A DNA stretch of 64,000 nt from Hepsetus odoe (taxonomy: Eukaryota > Chordata > Actinopteri > Characiformes > Hepsetidae). This document shows positions 34,625 to 46,694 of this stretch, in pieces. The stretch lies in NCBI GenBank assembly GCA_017165825.1, contig CM029367.1, positions 13,057,446 through 13,121,445 on the forward strand, read 5' to 3'. The first letter of the stretch is position 1. Every line of letters begins with the position of its first letter. The position numbers and the translations under genes are program-made. The notes beneath the pieces were generated by a model. It saw nothing but the letters and a program-made list of their open reading frames with translations, searched no databases and had not been told where the DNA came from.

Positions 34625-37600
34625 CCTCTGAAGGTGTGCTGTAGTATCTGGCACCAAGATGCTAATATCAGATCTCTTAATCCTTCTTAATCTCTTAATT
34701 TTGCTTCCAATGAAGATCTATTTATTAGGTGTATGGCTCACATTAATGAAAAAATTAAATAATAAAGTAAATAAGACCCAGCCATCTTGCTCCATGGTTC
34801 AGTTTTGATAAGCTTTGCCTATTTTAGTCACCTTTGGCAGTGGAAAAGGATCATATGATGGGTCTGCAGCTACACAGCCCCATGCTTAGCAAGTTGTGAT
34901 GCATTATGTGCCCTGGAGTGGGATTCTCCATTCTCCATCATTCTGATATGTGTTACTGTCTCTGCTCTGTATCAAATTAATGTGCTTTGTTCTATTTTTG
35001 CTTTGCATTGTATGTTGTACTGTCTGTACTTCTTTAGTCTGAAGTTGTGTTGTATGTCATGTGAAGTGAAAGTGACAATTTGTTTTTATGGTTGCATAAC
35101 GCAGCACAGCACTTACTTAACCACAACGAAATGCATCCTCTCAACTTAATCCATATAAAACGTGCATTTAACCCATTTAACTGATGCAGCAGTGGGTAGA
35201 GATATCTAGGACACAGGAAGAGTAGTGATGGGGACGGTACTTTGTTTAAGGCCACTGTTGCCCCACTGTTCCATTCCCCATTGTTCTATGTTGTCTTGTG
35301 TAGCACTTGACATGACGATTAATTACTTGGATAATTTTTTTTTTGTTTTCTTGCTTCTTACTGTTTAAAGGTTTTGTTTCTACATTCAACATTTTTATGA
35401 TTACTGGGCAATAAGTGATAAGGAGGATATCAGATTGTTTGGCTAAGGCTCAAAGCTCATATGTTTGAGGATACATATGTAAAGGTTTCTTCTATGTATG
35501 GTGCCCTCATTTTCCTCTCAGAAAAGCATAGGCCAAGTTTGTTGCTTATTTTTGCCTTCATTTCCTTCTGCCATCAACAGTGCTATCAAAACTGTGAACA
35601 TTCCTCTTTTTTCTTGTCTTGGCTCTTCTAAACTATTCATCTTATTTTCCATATCAAAGCTCTGCTCTGGTATAGGTCTTTAGAGAGCTTCTTTTTTCTG
35701 CTCTGCTACAATTCCTTCATTGTATATGACATCTGGGGCACACTAAATGAATGACCATAGGAATATAAACGTAACATGGTTAGAAAGATATAATGTTGCT
35801 TACAACTGAACATGCATATCCAAGGCAGCCCCTTTGAAGTTCTGTATTTGACCCCATTATGTCTCATCTTGCACCTCGTGCCTGTAATACTAATTGGCAA
35901 ATTCTGTTCGTGTTCAAGCATGTTACTTGTTCAACAGAACAAAGTCCTTGCTCCATGCAAATAAGCCCAACATGTGAAACAATCAGCGTGACTGCTAAAA
36001 TCCAAAGGGTGAGAGAGAGGGAAAGGAAAGAAAATCCTTCAAAGTGTATCTATTCATGTGGTACATAGTAAAAAAGAAGGTATAGAAGGTATAATACAAC
36101 CCACTCCCAGGAGAAAGTTGGTAATATGATTTTGTAATATTTTTCTTATCTAATTTTTAAAATAGAAAAAATGAAGATAAAAACTGAGTCAAGATGGGAT
36201 GTTATGTTGTCTTACATAAAAGTACAAACTATGTACCCTCAATAGTGCCATCTCAGTGAATTTCAGGCTAGTTTAAATACACATCAGAAGGTTAAATGGC
36301 CCTTCCGTAAGTGAGGGAGTATGGACAGATATGATGAATGAAGAGAAAGCTAGATTTCTCTCTTGGGACTCCTCTCAACCAAGTTTAGTGTCATCCCTTT
36401 CTGGCACTCAATCGTTTTCTGACAGACTTTCTATCAGTCACTTTAATCTGAACACCTCTCCCATTACATAGCGCTGAGTCTAGTACTAGCGCAATGTGCT
36501 GAGTCAGAGATGTTCTCTTGGAAAGCCAAGACAACTCAAATACACTGCTATTTGCATTCCCCAAGTTTAACCTACACAAATATTTCCATATTGTGTGGGT
36601 GATGACATAACTCCAGCTAAACTCCAGTGAAACCATTTTAGAAGGTGACACCGAGTACAAACCGTTATGCTTCTCATAAATGGGAGAGAGAAGTAATTAC
36701 ATTTTTAGAGTTTAGCATTTCTAAAAGTTCATTTGCATATGTAAGTCTCGGGAAAATGCATTTGAATAATGTGCTCCCCTTTTTGCCATTTCCTTCCAAG
36801 TGAAATGCTCAAAGGTCGTCCACAGAAAATCTCTGAGACACGCTAATGCTCCTCTACATCTACGACAGAGGTGCTTCAGAACTGAGAACCCTCATTAGCT
36901 CCACATTCTCCAGAACTGCCAGCCTTGGCGGCCTATAGTTGCATACACACCCACCCACACACACTCTAGCTGTCTCTACAAGACTAGATCACCTATAATC
37001 AGGATGGAGAGCGAGAGAGCTTGATGCCCATTGCGTTCATGTTTGATCTGCCAGGAGTCATCATCCTCTCAGTGAACATGAATCAGTTTTGCTGCAAATA
37101 CCTAAAGTTTTTTAGTGGATTCAGTGGATGATTCACAATACAGGACTGTGAGACAGCTCTCAGGTAAAAATGGAGTTTGTTGATGTTATGTAACTGTATG
37201 GTAATTCTGACATTTTGGAAAATGCTTTTAGCATATAATATCTCTCTGCCCATGAGTTGTACTGTACAGCCTTGGGCCAAAGCCCTGCGGGATCTTATTG
37301 CCCTCTAAGTGGTTGAAAAAACAGTTCATGTAAAAAAAAAAAAAACCTGTTAAGAATGGCAGCAAATCACAGATGTGCTTGTCAAAAAGATCTCTGTTCA
37401 TTTAGGGCTATGTTTATTTCCTCTTTCCACCGCTGAAGTTAATGTCATACAGTTAACAATTCATCGCATCAGCTGCACATATTTCCTTTAGCCAGTTTTG
37501 AGCAATAGCCACAGTAGAACATTTTATACCCAACGGCTGCACATAATTAGCAAGTAGCGAATGATCCTTGCAGAAAGGAGCAATCTAAACTGTTTGAGCA

Positions 37601-39717
37601 CAGCTTTCCTCTGAGCTTACATGTACTGATCCAGTTTGTCATCTAAAGTCCCTTCTGACATTTCGGCACCACACTGGTCTGAACTTCACTCATTAATTTA
37701 TTGTGTGGATGAGACAATAAACAAGACATCCTGACAAGGGAAAATGTCTTATATTTAAGAAACACATCAAATGACTAGTTTGATACTTTTTTTTCATTTT
37801 GATGCAACATATTTCTGGATATAATCTGACATAAATCTAACATAATTGATCTTGATAAATGGTTTTGGTTCATGGGAAAGAGAAAATGCAGATAATGTTT
37901 ACTATTTTATAAAAAGGCCTGAAGCAAGCTGTCTTATCTGTCCATAGATAAGATAAAATATAATAACAAAACATAAAAAATCTGACAACAATTTCCAAAT
38001 GGAAAAGCATTATTCATGAAATTAGTTTCCTGTTGATGTTCTCTGTTGTGTCTCTGTTTTAAAGGTTGCCTACACAGCCACAAAAACAATGGTTAATGGT
38101 TGGTTATTTTGCATGTCGTTAAAAACCACTCTCCTGTCAGACTTGTTGACTTATTTGACTTACATGACAAGAAAAACAGTAACATTCACATTGTTGTACA
38201 ATTCTTTGAGCTTTGTCTAGTCAAGCATTCTTGATTTTACTCATTAGCTAATTAAGGGCAGTGGTTCAGTGTGTAAGGTAGGAAGAAATAGTCATGTATT
38301 TTTAAAACTTTAGCAATGACTTTGGATGTGTAGGCACTAATGTGTCACCTAAGCAAGCTACTCTTATTGTACATTTTCACTGAAGTAGGTCCAGTCAGCC
38401 ATGAAATTGCACTGGGTTACGGAAGTTTAAAACTGAACCTTCCCAGCCGTTAAGGATGGCTCTCCTGTTTATTGCAAGAGGCCTGTTCATTCTTAGCCAG
38501 GAAAAGCTTTTGCACTCCACCAGTTAATTCATATTCCCTTGGCCCGTTCTGCATGTATTTGACAGCGGACTTTATTCTTCATGCTGCCTGGCTCATTGAT
38601 TTCGATTTGGTATATTTTATGGCAGATGGATTTTATCGTGAAACAAGGGTGGCATATTGAGTTAGAATGAAAGCGAAGTTATGGGTTGCATTTTGTGTTC
38701 AGTCGTACTTTAGCATGTATCAATTCCTCTCAGCATGAAGGCCATTATAGTTAGGCTTGTTCCTGCTGGAGATGGGCAGCAGAATGGCTGATAGATATGC
38801 TCTGTACCTGTCTTGAAGTTGATGTATGATTTTGTTATGAAATTGGATTCAATACAAAAATGGGCTTGATCCACTGAATAATAAGGTAGATCATAAGCTA
38901 AACCAAAAGCTTGGCTTGGTGATTGATTATCACATTGCACAAAAGGACTATTAGCTGTGCTGCAGCAAAATGAGAGACAATGTACATTTTTTTTGCTTCT
39001 AGTTCACTCTAATAATAAACTCCATGAATGATAAAGGCACACATTTCCTGTATCCTGTGGCTGGATGAGAATACAAAGTAACATTAATGGTGAAAGGGTT
39101 CCTCTCGCCTCTGCAACTGTTGCATTTACCTGCTGCAACTGTTGATGCTGCATTCCACATTTTAATGAAGTTAGGTCAGGTGAAGGTCCACATTGTCCTC
39201 ACTGTCAGGAATTATGTTTTGGTATTCAGATCAGATGCAAATGAGCTAGTTACCACATTTAATGACTCTGACAACATCATTTTAATGACCAACCTGATCG
39301 CATGAGGAGGCATGAAAGAATTGTTATGAGAGGCGGTGGTTATGCTGCATTTTATATATTTTTTAAATATTTGATTACTGAAAAAGCCCTTAATATTACC
39401 TTAATATTAATATACCTTAATATATCTCAATATACCTTGATATCTCCAAAGACTAAGTAGCACCTACTGAGATTCAAATATGTTATGTATTTTACAATAT
39501 TTTCAAATGCTTTATATTTTTTTAGAATGGATAAATCCACTGAATTAAACCTTTGCTAAATTTAGCATTGACCTGAAATGGACTTGTTGTTGATTGCTTG
39601 AAATTTAGAGCCTTCTGCTGCTCTGTAGCACAGAATATTGACCTGTTTGTGGTAAAAACTGAAAACCCCATCTTTCTGCTCTCTTACTGTGAACAGCAGG
39701 GATGTTTGTTGTGCAGA
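34625..39717. other. Intergenic; one decayed SINE, nothing else recognised
   Basis: About 5 kb of AT-rich DNA. A decayed family B SINE lies at 35064-35265. No exons with family similarity were found. Confidence 0.35.
35064..35265 (-). mobile_element. Decayed SINE, family B
   Basis: It contains AACCACAACGAAATGCATCC and TGATGCAGCAGTGGG, as in other family B copies. The tRNA-like head is degraded. Confidence 0.6.
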
Positions 39718-40190
39718 TACAGTACTGTGCAAAAGATTTAGGCAGGTGTGGAAAAAATAATGTAAACAAAAAATGCTTTCAGAAATATAAATAATGATTG
39801 TTCATTTTCATCAATTTAAAAAATGCAAAGTGAGCGAACAAAAGAAAAATCTAAATCAAATCAATATTTGGTGTTATTACCTTTTGCCTTTAAACCAGCA
39901 TTAATTCTTCTTGCCCCCACAGAGCCATGATCTCAACATCATCCAGTGTGTCTGGGATTACATGAAGAGACAGAAGCATGTGAGGAAGCCTACATCCACA
40001 GAAGATCTGTGGTTAGTTCTCCAAGATGTTTGGAACAACCTACCAGCCGAGTTCCTTCAAAAACTATGTGCAAGTGTACCTAGAAGAACTGATGCTGTTT
40101 TGAAGGCAAAGGGTGGTCACACCAAATATTGATTTGATTTATATTTCTCTTTTGTTCATTCACTGCATTTTGTTGATTGATGAAAATAAA
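39718..40190 (+). mobile_element. Internally deleted Tc1-like transposon, right end missing
   Basis: The left terminal repeat TACAGTACTGTGCAAAAGAT is followed by about 180 bp of left flank. The sequence then jumps to the transposase C-terminus (39911-40132; LNIIQCVWDYMKRQ and CASVPRRTDAVLKAKGGH). Most of the transposase gene is therefore deleted. It ends abruptly where the LINE begins. Confidence 0.85.
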
Positions 40191-40194
40191 TGCC

Positions 40195-42200
40195 CCTCCT
40201 CGAACCGCCACCTTATCGTGGTGGAGGGGTTTGCGTATCCCAATGATCCTGGGAGCTATGTTGTCGGGGGCTTTATGCCCCTGGTAGGGGCACCCAAGGC
40301 AAACAGGTCCTAGGTGAGGGAAGAGACAAAGAGCGGTTCAGACCTCTTATGATGAGAACCAATTTTGGATTACGTTTTCCCTCGCCCGGACGTGGGTCAC
40401 CGGGGCCTTCCTCTGGAGCCAGGCCTGGAGGTGGGGCCCGATGGCGAGCGCCTGGTGGTCGGGCTTCCACCCATGGGGCCTGTACATTGTAGTTTACCCC
40501 GGTGGATGAGAGGGTGGCCTCCCTCCGCCTTCTGGTTGGGAGACGGTTCCTTAGTGTTGTCTGCGCTTATGCGCCAAACAGCAGCCTGGACTACCCACCC
40601 TTTTTGGGGTCTCTGGAGGGGGCGCTAGAGAGCGTCCCTGCTGGGGACTCCATTGTTCTGCTGGGGGACTTCAATGCTCACGTGGGCAATGACAGTGAGA
40701 CCTGGAAGGGCGTGATTGGGATGAATGGCCCCCCCGATCTGAACCAGAGCGGTGTTTTGTTATTGGACTTTTGTGCTCGTCACGGATTGTCCATAATGAA
40801 CACCATGTTCAGGCACAAGGGTGTCCACATGTGCACCTGGCATCAGGACACCCTAGGCTGCAGTTCGATGATCGACTTTGTGGTCGTGTCATCGGACTTG
40901 CGGCCACATGTCTTGGACACTCGGGTGAAGAGAGGGGCGGAGCTGTCAATTGATCATCACCTGGTGGTGAGTTGGCTTCGTTGGTGGGGGCGGATGCCGG
41001 TCAGGCCTGGTAGACCCAAACGTATTGTGAGGGTCTGCTGGGAACGTCTGGCAGAGTCCCCTGTCAGGATGAGCTTCAACTCCCACCTCCGGCAAAGCTT
41101 CAACCACGTCCTGGGGGAGGTGGGGGACATTGAGTCCGAATGGACTATGTTCTGTGCCTCCATTGTCGAGGTGGCTGACCGGAGCTGTGGCCGTAAGGTG
41201 GTCGGTGCCTGTCACGGTGGCAACCCGAGAACCTGTTGGTGGACATGGGGAGTGAGGGAGGCCATGAAGCTGAAGAAGGAGTCCTACCGGGCCTTTTTGG
41301 CCAGTGGGGCTCCGGCAGACCAAGCGGAGGCAAAAACTCGGGCGTGGGAGGAGTTTGGTGAGGCCATGGAGAAAGACTTCCAGACGGCTTCGAGGAGATT
41401 CTGGTCCACCATCCGGCATCTCAGGAGGGGAAAGCAGTGCATGGTCAACAGTGTATAGTGGGGACCTTGACTCAGGATGTTGTGGGTTGGTGGGGGGAAT
41501 ACTTCGAAGACCTCCTTAATTCCACCATCATGCCTTCTGATGAGGAAGCAGAGCCTGGGGACATAGAGGTGGACTCTTCCATCTCTGGGGCTGAGGTTGC
41601 CGAGGTGGTCAAAAAGCTCCTCGGTGGCAGGGCTCCGGGAGTGGATGAGATCCGCCCGGAGTTCCTCAAGGCCCTGGATGTTGTAGGACTGTCATGGTTG
41701 ACACGACTCTGCAACATCGCATGGACATCTCTGGATTGCCTCTGGATGCCTCTGGATTGGCAAACCGGGGTGGTGGTCCCCTCTTTAAGAAAGGGGACCG
41801 GAGAGTGTGTTCCAACTGTAGAGGCATCACACTTCTCAGCCTCCCCGGGAAAGTCTATTCAGGGGTCCTGGAAAGGAGGGTCCGTCGGATAGTCGAGCCT
41901 CGGATTCAGGAGGAGCAGTGTGGTTTTCGTCCAGGTCGCGAAACGGTGGACCAGCTCTACATCCTTGGCAGGGTCCTGGATGGTGCATGGGAGTTTGCCC
42001 AACCAGTCTACATGTGCTTTGTGGACTTGGAGAAGGCATTCGACCGTGTCCCTTGGGGAGTCCTGTGGGGGGTACTCCGAGAGTATGGGGTATCGGATTC
42101 CCTATTAAGGGCTGTCCGGTCCCTGTACAATCGGTGTCAGAGCTTGGTCTGCATTGCCGGCAGTAAGTCGAACCTGTTTCCGGTGAGAGTTGGACTCAGA
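40195..42200 (+). mobile_element. 3'-truncated non-LTR retrotransposon (LINE)
   Basis: The element starts at CCTCCTCGAACCGCCACC with a hairpin around CGCCACCTTATCGTGGTG, a start seen in many teleost LINE copies. Endonuclease and reverse transcriptase coding follow in broken frames. The copy stops inside the RT domain at about 42200, before the YADD-type active site, so it is 3' truncated. The clade is not resolved by eye. Confidence 0.85.
40502..41458 (+). pseudogene. LINE endonuclease domain (broken ORF)
   Basis: This frame encodes an exonuclease/endonuclease/phosphatase-type domain: VVCAYAPNSS, SIVLLGDFNAHVG, TWHQDTLG, SMIDFVVVSSDL and SIDHHLVVSWLRW. The GDFN, D...V and DHH motifs are the usual APE-type catalytic blocks. 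The frame continues into the linker before RT and ends by stop or frameshift near 41458. Confidence 0.88.
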
Positions 42201-42236
42201 AAGTATTTGTTCTACAAAGTAAGCAGTTTGCCTTGA
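41437..42236 (+). pseudogene. LINE reverse transcriptase N-terminal half (frameshifted)
   Basis: Two overlapping frames (41437-41892 and 41694-42236) together read LLGGRAPGVDEIRPEFLKAL, then KKGDRRVCSNCRGITLLSL, EEQCGFRPGRETVDQL and CFVDLEKAFDRVPW. These are RT blocks 0-A. At least one frameshift and a local duplication (TCTGGATTGCCTCTGGAT) disrupt it. Confidence 0.85.
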
Positions 42237-42882
42237 TCACTGAAGAGTGTTTCAAATTTTTGGATTAGAATGCAAGGCTGAGGCCATTGCTGGTGAGATG
42301 AAGAGTGTAAGTGCAAATGGCATCCATTACCCTCCAGTCCACACCAATATCTCCAGTCCGCCCAAATGCACTGGACACAGTGTCACATGCAGACCTGCTC
42401 TGTACTGTGTTTATGTTCATTGTTGTTGTATTAAATGATACCTGGGATAGCAAAGCAAGATCCTGTCACTGATCAGGTGCAAGTAAGGTCAAATTATTTT
42501 GACAGCTTTCTCTATGAAATCACATGTGCTTGTATATAAGAATTAAGTTTCTCATGGACAGCCATTCTTATAAATGAAAGACTTCTATTCCTCTTCTTCT
42601 TCTTCTTTTGGCTGCTTCCATTAGGAGTTGACACAGTGGACCATCCATTTCTGTTTCTTCCTATCTTCTGCATCTTCCTCTTTCAAACCAACCACCTGCA
42701 TGCCCTCTCTCACCACGTCCATAAACCTCCTTTTCCTCTTTCCTGGCAGCTCCATCTTCAACATCCTTCTCCCAATATAATTCTCATTGCTCCTCTGGAC
42801 ATGTCTAAACCAACACAACCTTGCTTCTCAAACTTTGTTCCAAAAATGTCTAACCTGAGCTGTCCCCCTAACATACTATAGC

Positions 42883-42915
42883 GTGGAGGTGGTCTAGTGG
42901 TAGGATACCTACCAG
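42883..42915 (+). mobile_element. Truncated SINE A head
   Basis: GTGGAGGTGGTCTAGTGGTA is the start of a SINE A, cut off after about 33 bp by the 56-bp inverted-repeat segment. Confidence 0.6.
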
Positions 42916-42920
42916 CAATT

Positions 42921-42976
42921 TGATGAACATAGTACTGATTCAGCTTCTTTACTCAGTGCAAGTGGAAAGAGATTAA
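42921..42976 (+). repeat. 56-bp inverted repeat, left arm
   Basis: It is a perfect reverse complement of 44428-44483 and is inserted between a truncated SINE head and a full SINE. Confidence 0.9.
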
Positions 42977-42977
42977 G

Positions 42978-43172
42978 GGGGGTGGTGGTCTAGTGGTAAG
43001 GTGCTTGCCTATGGACCTATGGCTCAGGTTCGAATCCCACCTCTGGCACTACCACCACTGGGTCTCTGAGCAAGACCCATAACCCTGAGTTGCCCTAGGG
43101 GGACTGTCCCTGTAATTAGAACATGGAAGTTGCTCTGGATAAGAGCGTCTGCTAAATGCCGCAAATGTAAAT
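42978..43172 (+). mobile_element. tRNA-derived SINE, family A
   Basis: It has the head GGGTGGTGGTCTAGTGGTAA, the B box GGTTCGAATCCCACC and the tail TAAGAGCGTCTGCTAAATGC. It sits within the minus-strand LINE. Confidence 0.88.
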
Positions 43173-44427
43173 GTATACTAATTTCTAATCCTGACCATCA
43201 CACCCAACAAAAATCTCAGCATCTTTAACTCTGACACCTCCAGCTCCACCTCCTGTCTTTTCGTCAGTTCCACTGTCTCCAACCTGTACAACATAGCCGG
43301 TCTCTCTACTGTCCTTTTAACCTTCCCTTTTACTCTCACTGGTACCCGTCTGTCACAAATCACTCCAGTTACTCTTCTCCACCCATTCCAACCTGCCTGC
43401 ACTCTCTTCTTCACCTCTCTTCCACACTCACAGTTACTCTGAACTGCTGATCCCAAGTATTTAAATTCCTCCACCCCTACAACCTGCATCCTAACCACTC
43501 CACTTGCCTCCTTTTCATTCACACTCAAATAGTCTTTGTCCTACTCACTTTCATCCCTCTCCTCTCTAGGACATATCTCCACCTCTCCTGGGTCTCCTCA
43601 AGCTGCTTCCTACTTTCGCTACAGGTCACAATATCATCAGCAAACATCATCGTCCATAGGGACTCCTGTCTAACTTCATTCGTCAACCTGTCCATTACTA
43701 CTGCAAACAAAAATGGGCTCAGCACTGATCCTTATCTCTTTTCTCTCCTTACTGTCCAGTATCTCATGCAATTCACCAGACACCTGATCTTTGGCCTTCT
43801 CCACTTCTTTCTTTGCCCTACGCTTCATCTCCATATACTCCTGTCTCCTGTCTTTCTTCATCTCTCTGACTATCCCACTTCTTCTTCACTTGCCTCTTCT
43901 TCTGTATACACTCCTGGACTTCTGGTTTCCACCACCCGGTTTCCTTATCCTCTTTCTTTTTTCCAGAAGAAAGACTTATATTCCAAATGAAGAAAATAAA
44001 TCATACCAAGTGAATAGCAAAGCGTTAACAACAGAAAAAAACATGGCATCCACTGTTCTTATGTTTGCCTTGCTTCATGGCCTTGCTTAAATATAGTGGT
44101 ATAGTGGTGCGGAGTGGTGTTCTACTAGCAGAGCAGCTAAAATCAAGGAACTTGGATGGAAGGGACGTTTTATTTAACTATTTGACCATAGCTGGACACT
44201 CGACCACACAGAAATGCTTGTTACTGAATATGATGTCCCGGAACAAGAAGAACTACCAAAGTAAACAGTGAAGTTAAAGTTCAATATTATCAGCAAACTG
44301 CTTTTATTTTTTTTACATTAATAGTTTTTTTAAAATGTATTTATACTTTGCACAGAAACAGTTGGCAGAAAATCTTTCAAAGAGCTTCTTATTTACTTTC
44401 AGTACATTTCACTTGCAGTTAAGTACT

Positions 44428-44483
44428 TTAATCTCTTTCCACTTGCACTGAGTAAAGAAGCTGAATCAGTACTATGTTCATCA
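44428..44483 (-). repeat. 56-bp inverted repeat, right arm
   Basis: TTAATCTCTTTCCACTTGCA begins the arm, which is identical to the complement of 42921-42976. Confidence 0.9.
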
Positions 44484-44691
44484 GATTCTTTTTTTACCCA
44501 TGCTTCTGCATGCGTCATCATTAAAATCTGTGTGTACTTTTGTCACCTAAACTGGATATGGTCACGACCGTATTTGTAATCATGTAATCATGAAATGGAG
44601 CTCTTAAATTTAAGCAAACAATACCCTTCAATCGATTTCATAACAGTTATTAATAATTTATCAACACTTATCCAAGATTTATCAAAAACCC

Positions 44692-44961
44692 TGTCATGGT
44701 TTGAAGCGCTCTGCTCTGACTGGACACACCTGCCACATTGTTATGTCGTCAGGTGTAACTCATTAGTCTAAAGGTATATAGATCCCAGTGGTTCCTGGCA
44801 GAGCCGTTGGCCATTGTTCATCCTTCGTGTTGTTGTACCCTTTACTTCATGGTTTAGGTGTGCACTGAGTTTGGTTAAGGCTTGTTTGTTTAACATTGTT
44901 AACTGTTTGACAGAATAAAGAAGAATAGAGCTGGCGAATTTAAAATTGCGTCAGACTCACA
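44692..44961 (+). mobile_element. Possible solo LTR or LTR fragment
   Basis: It begins TGTCATGG, has GTATATAG as a TATA-like box near 44775, an AATAAAG near 44916, and could end ...CTCACA. The layout resembles the LTRs at 46202, but the sequence is different and no target duplication is visible. Confidence 0.35.
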
Positions 44962-44964
44962 AAT

Positions 44965-46196
44965 TCAAAAGTTCACAGATAAACAAAAAGCATCAATTAA
45001 GCATGACACACATCTAAATCAAAGCTCTGTACTTGCTGCAAGTTGACTACTTTTGATGCAGGAAAACCAGGGAAAAAGTGCATCTACAATCAGACAATGG
45101 AGAAGACAAGGAATGACTGTGCTCCTTCATGTTTTGAAGAGTGCAGGACATAGAAGCCCAAACCAATCAGAGTGCTGTGAAGTAGAGCGGAGGAGGGCTG
45201 GAAGGAAGAAAGGGTGAGCAGTGAAGAAGCTTATGGCATGAGCAAGACGTTCTCTGGCCAAACCTTGTAAAGATTACAGATGCTTCAAATGTCTTCAGTG
45301 TGTGTAGGCATGAAGGACACTACATTATGAAAGCAACAAATTGGTTTTGGTTTCAAGTGTGGGACACTTGATTCTGTGCTGTGGAGTCTCAGATCAGTGA
45401 CGTTATCCTTTGAATCTTTCCTGCTAAATGAAAATGTACCATTAAATGTATTGTGAATGTGTATACATTCTTCACAAATGTTAAAGCTGGGATAACATTG
45501 TGTGTTGTTAATAATGCAGACTACAGTAATCTTTGGAAATATCTTGGAGGTGTGACAATACAGAGTAGATTCTCAGGGCATGGGTGTGCCATAAATAAGT
45601 ATCACTTCAAGAAAGAGTTTGCCACTGCCATCCATTACATTAGCCAACCCCACCTCCCACATATACTCATGTACAGTCTGCTGTGATGAATAACTGTACT
45701 TTATCATCGACTTCAGATTTTGATGCATAGGCTTTTGCACACATTTCAGTGCCCAAGCATGGCAATCATAATTCACTCTAATGCTTCCTGTTTACTTCGG
45801 CCTAATGCGGTACAACACTCAGTAAAGTGAATGAGGTGGATTGAATACATTATGAATTTTGACAAAGAAAAGCAAAGAGACCTCAAGATTGTTTTTTTTT
45901 TTACATAACGTGATGCAAATTTGTGCTACCTTTAGACAAACTAAATTTAATTAAAGTCAATGTGTTTTATTGTTAGTTTGTATTTGTGTGTGTAATTTCA
46001 ATTAATTCTGTGTAATTCAAGTAAAAAACTTACCTTGCTTTGCTTTTGGCAATTGGTCTTCTTATGTGGGGGCTCTAATGGTTACACCATTGTAGGGATT
46101 TTCACTCCAAGGAAGTTAATATATTTGAACACGTTAAAACCCAAACATGCCACACAGATTTATAAATACACATACATGGATCTGAAATGTGGTTCT
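44965..46196. other. Intergenic, nothing recognised
   Basis: AT-rich spacer before the second LTR element. Confidence 0.35.
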
Positions 46197-46201
46197 ACCT
46201 C

Positions 46202-46683
46202 TGTCACGTGTGTTAGGGTTTGGGCACGCTAGAGGGCGCTCTCTGTCATGTGTGTTGTGTTTTGGGCACGCTAGAGGGCGCTCTCGGTCACATACAAGGT
46301 GTTTATGTCACAGGAGGTGTTTAGAGTACGCTAGAGGGCGCTCTGTTCTGACTAAGCACACCAGAGCCCCTGCGGGCAGGTGTGCATCATTGGGGCTGAC
46401 TATTTAAGCCCCGATGAGTCAGAACAGAGCGCGGCTCATTAGGTAGGTTAAACCTATGTGTAATGGTGGTTCTGTCTGTCTGTTTTTAGTCATAGTCATA
46501 GTCATAGTCATAGTCATAGTCATAGTCATAGTCATAGTCGTAGTCATAGTCGTAGTCATCCTGCGTAGGAACTGCAGGCTTGAGTCCTTGTTTGTTGTGT
46601 GTTTTGTCACTGTAAGCAATAAACTTCTGTTCGGAACTCCTGGCTCGGAGCTGACGTCCTTCCGGTACCCCGCCACGGTTACA
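46202..46683 (+). repeat. 5' LTR of copy 2
   Basis: U3 has three ACGCTAGAGGGCGCTCT boxes (46226, 46268, 46328). TATTTAA lies at 46401-46407 inside a GGGGCT...AGCCCC palindrome, with a predicted transcript start near 46430. A GTCATA hexamer array lies at about 46489-46557, and AATAAA at about 46618. Confidence 0.9.
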
Positions 46684-46684
46684 G

Positions 46685-46694
46685 AATGAGCCGC
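46685..46694 (+). promoter_or_regulatory. Self-primer binding site of copy 2
   Basis: AATGAGCCGC is the exact complement of GCGGCTCATT at 46431-46440, 30 bp below the TATA box. This matches the self-priming scheme known from Tf1 and proposed for sushi elements. It contains the leader ORF's ATG. Confidence 0.7.

Larger units (their letters stand above)
42620..43870 (-). mobile_element. Second LINE fragment, opposite strand
   Basis: The minus strand reads RT C-terminal sequence in pieces: SPFLFAVVMDRLTNEVRQES with MMFADDIV (active site, FADD) at 43525-43725; VEEFKYLGSAVQSNCECGRE at 43178-43528; and WFRHVQRSNENYIGRRML with KRRFMDVV at 42621-42818. It differs from the LINE at 40195. It is split by SINE sequence and inverted-repeat filler at 42883-43172. 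Confidence 0.8.
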
